Positions 57,640 to 64,000 of a stretch of 64,000 bases of DNA are shown in pieces (within the stretch, counting starts at the first letter, position 1; every line of letters begins with the position of its first letter). Made by a program: the position numbers and the translations under genes. Where the stretch lies: the NCBI GenBank assembly GCA_002085445.1, contig NBMI01000051.1, forward strand, positions 1 through 64,000, given 5' to 3'. The notes under the pieces are model-generated. The model saw nothing but the letters and a program-made list of their open reading frames with translations. It was not told the DNA's origin and did no database searches. This DNA comes from Candidatus Parabeggiatoa sp. nov. 2. GTDB taxonomy: Bacteria; Pseudomonadota; Gammaproteobacteria; Beggiatoales; Beggiatoaceae.

Positions 57640-58797
57640 ATGACAAACCACTCTGACAAAAGCATTTGTGAATTGAATGAATCAGTTCGCAAATCGGATG
57701 AAACCATCCAGAAACACACTGAGGCACTCGCGAGAAGTGAAAGCCGTTATCACTCCATTGAAAGACTCTTTCGGCAACTGGGTATCTCTGTCATCGGCTT
57801 GGTGATAGTGGCTTTTTATACGGGTTTCGATCTTGTCGCCAAAGCTCAAGCGGAAACGACGAATACCCAAACCCAAGAAATGATGGTTCAGTTGCCCGCC
57901 CAGGTAATAAAGGCGTTGAGTATTCTCAAGGAAAACGAGTATGAGGATGCTCAACATACACTTGACTTAGATAAGTGTAAACAGGAGCCGACTCCCCCAG
58001 AGTGTGTGATGGCTGCTCAACTGGTTAAGAAAGTCGAAAAAGCGGAAAAGGCATGGAAAGAAGCGGGAAAGGCATCGGAACCAGAACAAGCCGATGATAA
58101 ATCTCCACAAAAGGGCACCAGTAAGCCCCCACAAGATAACCGCACGGTCAACGAGGGCGTTTTCTTAACTTATGTGTTATGGGATGTGACTAAGGGAGTG
58201 GAAGAAATAACCACACTCACCCAAACCATAAACATGACAGTCAGTCAAATGGCGACACTTGCCGGCCAAGCTGAGACTTCTGTGGTGTGGAAGGCATTGT
58301 TGTCTCTGGCAGAGAATGCGTATTTAGAAGCAAGACAAGCTTGCTCAAAAGACTCTCAATCGTGTAACCAGTCTCTGGTTAAAGAGGTAAATAAAGTGAT
58401 AGCGGCCGTGGTATGTCAAGAGCACCCAAAAATACAAGGGTGTCCACAACCCGATATCGAAAAACTCATACAAGAGTGTAAAAGTAATCGTAATCAACCC
58501 CCATGTAAGATCAATGAACCCGGCGTTTTATCAACCTATTTACTATGGGAAACGGTTAATGGTCTCCATCTTGCGGTGAGTGCTCTGACGGCTCTTGAGG
58601 ATATGAATAACATTCACAAGGTTCTGCTGGGAGTTCGCACGGCTCTTGATGAGCTGAAGAAGATGGTGGATGTCATGTTCCTGATGAACAGAAACATAGA
58701 AATGATGAGACATGATATGGGAATCATGAGACACGATATGGACTCCACCATGGGCCGCATGGGCCGAGGAATGTCTTGGATGCCTTGGGGGTGGTAA
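57640..58797 (+). CDS. Membrane-anchored protein with Met-rich C-terminus, unknown function
   Basis: 385 residues behind a strong AAAGGAGGAG ribosome site. Residues 1-45 form a charged helix; one membrane helix is at ~46-66 (QLGISVIGLVIVAFYTGFDL). A long soluble part follows with two similar halves, each with a Cys-containing stretch (CKQEPTPPECV near 120 and CQEHPKIQGCPQ near 260) and the shared phrase LSTYLLWETVNG / LTYVLWDVTKG. The tail is Met/Arg-rich (MNRNIEMMRHDMGIMRHDMD, MGRMGRGMSWMPWGW). Probably one-pass membrane with a large periplasmic domain; the Met-rich tail could bind metal (inference). 105 bp after the TrpD2-like gene, possibly cotranscribed. Confidence 0.8.
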   Translation: MTNHSDKSICELNESVRKSDETIQKHTEALARSESRYHSIERLFRQLGISVIGLVIVAFYTGFDLVAKAQAETTNTQTQEMMVQLPAQVIKALSILKENEYEDAQHTLDLDKCKQEPTPPECVMAAQLVKKVEKAEKAWKEAGKASEPEQADDKSPQKGTSKPPQDNRTVNEGVFLTYVLWDVTKGVEEITTLTQTINMTVSQMATLAGQAETSVVWKALLSLAENAYLEARQACSKDSQSCNQSLVKEVNKVIAAVVCQEHPKIQGCPQPDIEKLIQECKSNRNQPPCKINEPGVLSTYLLWETVNGLHLAVSALTALEDMNNIHKVLLGVRTALDELKKMVDVMFLMNRNIEMMRHDMGIMRHDMDSTMGRMGRGMSWMPWGW

Positions 58798-59810
58798 CAA
58801 ACTTGAGTTTGACAGGAGTTTAGTTCGGCAATGACTCCTGTTACCCGTCAATAGAACATTGACAGAATACTAGGCTGGGGTGGTGAAAATAATTAATAAT
58901 TAATTATTAATGAAAGTAATGATATTTAACTGATTGTTTTTACGAGTAATTTGTACTTTACAATTTGCGCTTTTGTCATTTAACTTCGTTGAGCTTCGGT
59001 TCGAGCTTTGCTAGAATATTTCGGCTGTGTCCCACTTATCCGACAGACTTTGAGTTGTCTTGCCGCTTTAAAGGTAAGGTTTCTTTTGAGGGCCCTGTTT
59101 TAAAATTGATTTGGTAAGCTTTTGTTAATGGCTTACCATACCAAGGTGTCTACATTAAACGCTTTTTTGAGGGCCAGGTTAGCAAATTGATTTGATTGAA
59201 GGCCCTATTGATAAAAACTTCTAAAAGGACAAGTGGGACACACCCAATATTTCTCCTACCTGATAAGATTTCTCTCAAGCGAAATGACAGAAAGAGCTAT
59301 GTTTATGACGGTGCTCAGTATAATAAGAGGATTTTATAGTTCCTTTTTCATTTTTATGGAACAAAAACGGGACAAACAATGGAACTACAATTAACCTAAA
59401 GACACCTTATTTTCATCACCCCAGGGTAGGGCTCAATGCCATTAAGTTAAGGGCAACCATAAAGGATTGCCCCTACATAACATGACGGTTCGTAGGGGCA
59501 ATCCCACGTGCAAAGCCCTCACGAAAAAGCTTAACTCATTAAACTCATTAATCATTAATCATTAATTGTTAATTATTTTCACCACCCCAAGGGCCGTCCA
59601 TCAATAAACCAATCATTTAAATATCATTAAACTCATTAATCATTAATTGTTAATTATTTTCACCACCCCAGGGTAGGGCCGTCCATCAATAAACCGCGTT
59701 TTTACTCGTCGTGGTGGACACCAGACATTACACACGAAAAAACAACTTAAATATTTGAGATAAAACTAAAAACTGTTTTAGTCTATGTGTTAAGTATGCT
59801 GTCCCTCACT
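58798..59810. other. 1-kb repeat spacer
   Basis: No gene. ATTAATAATTAATTATTAAT (58892), a TCATTT..CGAGCTTTGCTAG region (58970-59010), two GAGGGCC(C/A)(T/G)G units related to the 80-bp repeats at 61151 (about 59093 and 59174), a CGAAATGACA unit (59255-59330), a TTGCCCCTACAT/GTAGGGGCAA opposed pair (59470-59500), and a ~90-bp tandem duplication (ATCATTAATTGTTAATTATT, GGCCGTCCATCAATAAACC) at about 59550-59695. Confidence 0.7.
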
Positions 59811-60137
59811 ATCAATCAACCCCATTTAGCCGTGATAAAAGGCGAAGGCGGTGAGATTGAACGTAATCCTGATATGGAGTGTTTGGTGCAAAGTGTCCAT
59901 AATGGCGAACTTTCCAATGAAACGTGGCCGCCCTTATTCAAGAAACGGCATGTCAAAGAGGAAGTGTTGGAGCCGCAAGGTTTACTGACAGTGTTTTGCT
60001 TTGAGATTGAGGATGAATTTGCCGAGGCTGCTGTGGTAGGTACCGCGGCAATTGCTTTGAAATTGATGGGAAAAGCGGTGAGTATTGATGAAGCGCAGGA
60101 AATGGCGCGGCAAATGTGGGAAAATCGGCTATCATAA
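59811..60137 (+). pseudogene. Duplicated 3' third of the TrpD2-like gene
   Basis: Near-identical to 57174-57512: NQPHLAVIKGEGGEIERNPD, then CLVQSVHNGELSNETWPPLF, then AAIALKLMGKAVSIDEAQEM. It encodes about 105 residues of the C-terminal domain without the rest. The frame can be read from an upstream in-frame ATG (59796 or 59787) in unrelated sequence, but there is no clear ribosome site. A divergent patch replaces RLPAVWRGDIEEK by GLLTVFCFEIEDE. Probably a non-functional fragment of a recent duplication. Confidence 0.8.
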
Positions 60138-60469
60138 ACATAAGGGGTGGCGAAGGCGTTGGCTTAAATTAAATAAACATAAGGGGTAGCGACGGCGTTG
60201 GCTTATTAAAAATATAAGGAACGCCTGAGCTGGAATTCAACAACCTCTATTTAAATAAAAAGTTATAGCGCCTGAGTTTTTGAAGCCGAAAATAAACCGC
60301 CTTTATTGACTTCTACTTTGTCACATTGAGCGATATCGATTGGGCATTGATAGCCCATTAATTTTCAATAACATACCGACTTTTTTTAAATCAATGAGTT
60401 ACTTTGAAACTGACCAAGTAGAAGCTTTCATTGCTTTCATTAATTCACATCAGCAGTAAGGACTCTTCA
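60138..60469. other. Spacer upstream of the RDD gene
   Basis: AAACATAAGGGGTGGCGAAG and AAACATAAGGGGTAGCGACG (about 60135 and 60174) are a short direct duplication at the end of the TrpD2-like fragment. Nothing else recognisable. Confidence 0.5.
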
Positions 60470-60949
60470 ATGACAGAACACAATCCTTATAGCCCACCAA
60501 CAGTGGAAATGTCCAGCACCTCGGAACAATCAGACGTTGAATATGTTGGATTTTGGTTACGAGTCTTGGCTACAATCATTGATTCGCTTATTATTCTGCT
60601 TGTTACTTTGCCGCTATTGATATCTATTTACGGCATGCAATATCTCGAATCTGATGCGACTGTGCAAGGCCTAGCGGATTTCTTGATTTCGTATGTATTC
60701 CCCGCCATAGCCGTCATTTTGTTTTGGAATTATAAACAAGCTACGCCCGGCAAAATGGCAATATCCGCAGTAATTGTTGATGCCAATACCGGTGATAAAC
60801 CCTCAAACGGACAACTGGTTGGTCGATATTTTTCCTATATCATCTCTTCGCTTCCCTTGGGCTTAGGTTTAATTTGGGTAGCCTTTGACGCTAGAAAACA
60901 AGGCTGGCACGATAAACTGGCAAACACTGTTGTAATAAAACGTCGGTAG
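60470..60949 (+). CDS. RDD-family membrane protein
   Basis: 160 residues from ATG 60470 (TAAGGACT before it; an in-frame TTG at 60431 is less likely). The N-terminus is soluble (NPYSPPTVEM). The RDD block is VGFWLRVLATIIDSLIILLV, a second helix (FLISYVFPAIAVILFWNYK) and ATPGKMAISAVIVDANTG. A third helix (GRYFSYIISSLPLGLGLIWV) and RKQGWHDKLANTVVIKR, the usual RDD end, follow. Function of the family is not well defined (some members are transport-linked). Single-gene unit. Confidence 0.9.
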   Translation: MTEHNPYSPPTVEMSSTSEQSDVEYVGFWLRVLATIIDSLIILLVTLPLLISIYGMQYLESDATVQGLADFLISYVFPAIAVILFWNYKQATPGKMAISAVIVDANTGDKPSNGQLVGRYFSYIISSLPLGLGLIWVAFDARKQGWHDKLANTVVIKRR

Positions 60950-61002
60950 TGTTCCAAAAAGTGGTGATGGTTTCTCTCCTCAAACCGCAATTAATTTTGG
61001 CA

Positions 61003-61678
61003 GGAGTCCAAACTTTAGTTTGGCAGGAGTCCAAACTTTAGTTTGGCAGGAGTCCAACTATAGTTTGTAGTAGTCAGTTTGTAGTAGTCGCTTTAGCGAC
61101 TTAATCTTGCTTGTTTGTAATAGTCGCTTTAGCACCTTAAGGTTTCGTTAGAGGGCCAGGTTTTCAAATTGATTGGGCCAGTTTTTGTTAACGTACTTTC
61201 ACAGTATCTAAAACCTACTGGTTTCTTTAGAGGGCCAGGTTTTCAAATTAATTGGGCCAATTTTTGTTAACGTACTTTCACAGTATCTAAAACCTACTGG
61301 TTTCTTTAGAGGGCCAAGTTTTCAAATTGATTGGGCCAGTTTTTGTTAATTAATGTACTTTCACAATTTCTAAAACCAAGTGATTTATTTTTGAGGGCCA
61401 AGTTTTCAAATTAATTGGGCCAGTTTTTGTTAATTAATGTACTTTCACAATTTCTAAAACCGAGTGATTTCTTTTGAGGGCCAGGTTTTCAAATTGATTG
61501 GGCCAGTTTTTGTTAATGTACTTTCACAATTTCTAAAACCGAGTGATTTCTTTTTGAGGGCCAGGTTGTCAAATTGATTCAGTTAATTTTATTGCCAAAC
61601 TAAAGTTTGGACTCCTGCCAAACTAGGACTCCTGCCAAACTAAAGTTTGGACTCCTGCCAAACTAAAGTTTGGACTCC
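61003..61678. repeat. Opposed CCAAACTTTAGTTTGG arrays bracketing an 80-bp repeat block
   Basis: GGCAGGAGTCCAAAC units run at 61003-61065 and their reverse complement (AAAGTTTGGACTCCTGCC) at about 61597-61678. The two arms are inverted around the six-copy array, so the whole ~680 bp is a large imperfect inverted structure. The right arm reaches within 35 bp of the GH13 start codon. GTAGTAGTCGCTTTAGCGAC hairpins lie at 61071-61130. Confidence 0.85.
61151..61575. repeat. Six ~80-bp tandem repeats
   Basis: GAGGGCCAGGTTTTCAAATT recurs at 61151, 61230, 61309, 61393, 61476 and 61556 (periods 79-84), with shared TTGGGCCAGTTTTTGTTAA and GTACTTTCACA-TCTAAAACC. The later copies carry a TTAATTAATG variant. 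There is no reading frame across them. Related single units are at 59093 and 59174. Confidence 0.9.
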
Positions 61679-61711
61679 TATTGTACTCTCACGATAAAAG
61701 GAAAACAAAAA

Positions 61712-63442
61712 ATGCCCTATAACACAATACTGGCAGATGTCCAAAACAAAGTTCGTCCTTTGCTCGTTGAGCTATATGCCGATAGCGACAAGATCACTGA
61801 TGAACTGTGTAATCGTTTTGTTCACTTGATTGACGATCATCTGGAGCAACGATCTGAAGAATTAAAAACATTTGACAAAAACAATCAAGCAGATTGGTTT
61901 AAATCCTCTGAAACGATTGGCTACGTTTTATACGCAGATTTATTCAGCCCAGAAGCGCCCCAAGGGCAAAAACTTGACGCGCTCAAAAAACAACTCAACT
62001 ATTTTAGTAAGTTAGGTATTAATTTAATTCATATTCTTCCCATCTTAAAAAGTTCGGGCGATGCGGGTTTTGCTGTCGATGATTATGAAAAAGTCGATGA
62101 AAGATTCGGTACGAATGAGGCGCTCCAAGAATTAATCAGCGAATTTCATCAGCAGGGTATTCATATCGCCTTAGACTTCGTGCTAAATCACGTTTCCGAT
62201 AAACATGCCTGGGCAGTAGCGGCAACGAGTAACGATTCACACTATCATAAATTCTTTATTTGGAGTGAATCGGGAGAGCCTTGGGAACAAGTGCCGGACA
62301 TTTTTCCTGATTTTGCGCCTGGACATTGGGATTACGTTAAAAAACTTGATCAATGGATTTGGTCAACATTTTACAAACGTCGCCCGCTAGGATATGCAAA
62401 AGACCAGTTTGACTTTGCACAATGGGATTTAAATTACAAAAACCCAGACGTGCTTTTTGGTATGCTCAATTATCTGTTGAGTCTTGCCAATTGGGGCGTA
62501 GATGTTTTTCGTCTTGACGCGGTGCCTTTTCTCTGGAAAGAACGAGGGACATCTTGTACCAGTCGGCCGCAAGTGCATACCATTCTAAAGATTTTCCGTC
62601 TTGGCTTACAGTCCGTTGCGCCGCGGGCCGTTTTTTTAGCGGAGGCCAACCAACATTTTGAACAACTCGTCGAATACTTTGGACAAGGCGATGAAGTTCA
62701 GATAGCCTATCACTTTAGTTTGATGCCATACCTTTGGCAAGCCGTTACTACCGGACAGGTAAAAAACATCCAAAATGTGCTAACCACGCGGCTGCCAGCC
62801 ATTGACAAAACTCACTGGTGGTGGGTATTTAGCGAATGTCACGACGACTTAAGCCTTGAGATGTTGGACGCTGAGACAGCCAAAAAAATGGCAGACTATT
62901 TTCTTGATAACGGTAATCTTCCCTTTCGACAACGCCAGAATGAAGATTTTCCGCGAGCGATTTCAGGAACAACCTTCAGTTTGTTGCAAGGTGATTTAGA
63001 AAAAATTCGGCTACTGTGGCAGTTGAAATTGAGTTTGGGTTGGACACCCTTATTTTATATGGGAGAGGAATTGGGTGTCGAAAATGATTTGAATTATCAA
63101 AAAGACCCCATTCGCTGCAAGGATAGTCGCTTTGTTAAGCGCGTGGCGTTGACTGAGGAAAGGAAAAACCGGCGACTTCAAGTTGAGAGTAGGGAATCTA
63201 CGTGGTATAACACTCTGAAAGAATTAATCGCTTGGCGAAAACAACACCCGTGTTTGGTAAAAGCGCCGGATTTTTTTGACACTGGAAATCCTTCGGTGTT
63301 AGGCTTTGCTAAACAAGACGAACAACAGAAAATGGTCATTTTCGCTAATTGTTCTGACTTATCGCAAACGGTGAAGGTTCCATCGCTTGGGACTATGAGT
63401 TTGAAACCGTTTGAATTTTTATGGAAAAACGTTGAAATATAG
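61712..63442 (+). CDS. GH13 amylosucrase-like enzyme
   Basis: 576 residues from ATG 61712 (AAAAGGAAAA before it; the frame is open from 61670). An N-terminal helical domain (residues ~1-75) is typical of amylosucrases. (beta/alpha)8 barrel motifs: region I ALDFVLNHVSD, region II GVDVFRLDAVPFLWKE with the nucleophile Asp, region III VFLAEANQ with the acid/base Glu, region IV FSECHDDLSLE with the transition-state Asp. GTSCTSRPQVHTIL also fits amylosucrase. Amylosucrase makes alpha-1,4-glucan from sucrose; sucrose hydrolase or a trehalose/glycogen role are alternatives. No signal peptide, so cytoplasmic. Related to carbon storage rather than to the sulfur genes. Confidence 0.85.
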   Translation: MPYNTILADVQNKVRPLLVELYADSDKITDELCNRFVHLIDDHLEQRSEELKTFDKNNQADWFKSSETIGYVLYADLFSPEAPQGQKLDALKKQLNYFSKLGINLIHILPILKSSGDAGFAVDDYEKVDERFGTNEALQELISEFHQQGIHIALDFVLNHVSDKHAWAVAATSNDSHYHKFFIWSESGEPWEQVPDIFPDFAPGHWDYVKKLDQWIWSTFYKRRPLGYAKDQFDFAQWDLNYKNPDVLFGMLNYLLSLANWGVDVFRLDAVPFLWKERGTSCTSRPQVHTILKIFRLGLQSVAPRAVFLAEANQHFEQLVEYFGQGDEVQIAYHFSLMPYLWQAVTTGQVKNIQNVLTTRLPAIDKTHWWWVFSECHDDLSLEMLDAETAKKMADYFLDNGNLPFRQRQNEDFPRAISGTTFSLLQGDLEKIRLLWQLKLSLGWTPLFYMGEELGVENDLNYQKDPIRCKDSRFVKRVALTEERKNRRLQVESRESTWYNTLKELIAWRKQHPCLVKAPDFFDTGNPSVLGFAKQDEQQKMVIFANCSDLSQTVKVPSLGTMSLKPFEFLWKNVEI

Positions 63443-63572
63443 TGATAGTACAACGGATTTTTGGAATAAACGGATTTTTCATTGAGCAATTGCATAAGGG
63501 CCCTTGGTAAATATTTATTTAGGCGGATTTTCGAGGCGAAACATTTTATTTAAAACTGTTAAGGAGGTTTTA

Positions 63573-64000
63573 ATGCGTCAATTATTGATTGTTTCACTTT
63601 TACTCTTTGTGCCAGTCGGTTGCTCTTATAACGACAATGGCCTTGTCAACGTCGAAGCCACTCGCAGTGTCAAAGAAACGACCGATCATCTTGAATCGCT
63701 GTTAAAAGAAAAAGGCATGACAATTTTTGCTAGAATCAATCATGCCGAAGGCGCAAAGCGGATTGGAAAGGAATTAAGGCCAACAGAATTACTGATTTTT
63801 GGTAATCCGAAGGCCGGCGCGCCCTTGATGCAGTGCAAGCAGGCAATGGGTATTGACTTGCCCTTAAAAATGCTTATTTGGGAAGATGAAAACGGTCAAG
63901 TGTGGCTGACTTATAACAATCCCGAACACTTGGCAAATCGTCACAAGCTGGCCGGTTGCGCGGAAAAAGTCATCAAAACCGTGGCGGGAAATTTGACTAA
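63573..64000 (+). CDS. DUF302-type lipoprotein, cut by window end
   Basis: Ribosome site AAGGAGGTTT precedes ATG 63573. A lipoprotein signal (LLIVSLLLFVPVGC, lipobox Cys17) is followed by a DUF302-like domain: ATRSVKETTDHLESLLKEKG, MTIFARINHAEGAKRIGKEL, PTELLIFGNPKAGAPLMQ, MGIDLPLKMLIWEDENGQVW. The last full codon is Thr at 63996-63998 and the next begins AA, so the stop lies outside, or the window ends within the last codons. Envelope-attached, function unknown. Confidence 0.85.
   Translation, partial: MRQLLIVSLLLFVPVGCSYNDNGLVNVEATRSVKETTDHLESLLKEKGMTIFARINHAEGAKRIGKELRPTELLIFGNPKAGAPLMQCKQAMGIDLPLKMLIWEDENGQVWLTYNNPEHLANRHKLAGCAEKVIKTVAGNLT

Noticed and set aside
1-64000. tRNA or rRNA genes
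   Set aside because: I looked for T-loop consensus with acceptor pairing and for rRNA words and found none I could support; an automated tRNA/rRNA scan would settle it.

Overview
The window looks like chromosomal DNA from a large colourless sulfur bacterium of the Beggiatoa/Thiomargarita group (Thiotrichales, Gammaproteobacteria). The main evidence is a complete oxidative-type (reverse) dissimilatory sulfite reductase locus (dsrABEFHCMKLJOP, with penultimate-Cys DsrC, DsrEFH and DsrL), an aprBA pair, and very repeat-rich, AT-rich spacers full of 7-bp direct repeats, small hairpins and miniature elements. The genus is an inference; no rRNA gene is present and I saw no tRNA gene.

Layout. 0.6-3.5 kb: polA, with an apparent in-frame loss inside the 5'-nuclease domain. 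3.9-5.1 kb: an unrecognised frameshifted gene. 5.6-7.1 kb: two tandem RelB/RelE-like toxin-antitoxin pairs, the second with a stop at toxin codon 6. 7.4-8.9 kb: a metallophosphoesterase and a small unknown gene. 9-11.9 kb: a duplicated and broken higBA region. 11.9-18.4 kb (minus strand): a hybrid histidine kinase with a degenerate N-terminal receiver, a sigma-54 activator with a truncated receiver, and a frameshifted O-antigen ligase-type gene. 18.5-19.3 kb: 40-bp and 93-bp tandem repeats. 19.5-22.1 kb (minus): aprBA with a terminator. 23.4-24.8 kb: two small unknown genes. 25-31.4 kb (minus): wreckage of a CHASE2 / FecR-like / CHAT gene group, two members of which carry copies of a ~300-bp miniature element. 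31.4-36.2 kb: almost gene-free.

36.2-55.7 kb: the dsr locus, in canonical gene order but cut into small blocks (A | B | EFHC | MK | L | J | orf | OP | P2). The spacers run from 0.4 to 3.5 kb and hold heptad repeats, a miniature element, and TnpB (IS200/IS605-type) relics. dsrP is duplicated. An unrelated gene with a Thr-Lys-Pro-Ser repeat linker lies between dsrJ and dsrO. 56.5-64 kb: a TrpD2/YbiB-like gene (its C-terminal third copied 2.6 kb downstream), a Met-rich-tailed membrane protein, an RDD membrane protein, a six-copy 80-bp repeat block bounded by opposed palindromes, a GH13 amylosucrase-like enzyme, and a lipoprotein cut by the window end.

How the genes work together. DsrC persulfide, loaded through DsrEFH, feeds the DsrMKJOP membrane complex and DsrAB. 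DsrAB releases sulfite, with DsrL as the NAD(P)-linked partner. AprBA can oxidise the sulfite to adenylylsulfate. This is the standard sulfur-globule oxidation route. The less ordinary part is the architecture: nearly every dsr block starts directly behind a run of short phased direct repeats. Many frameshifts and one clean deletion are present; some may be true decay and some may come from sequencing or whole-genome amplification.
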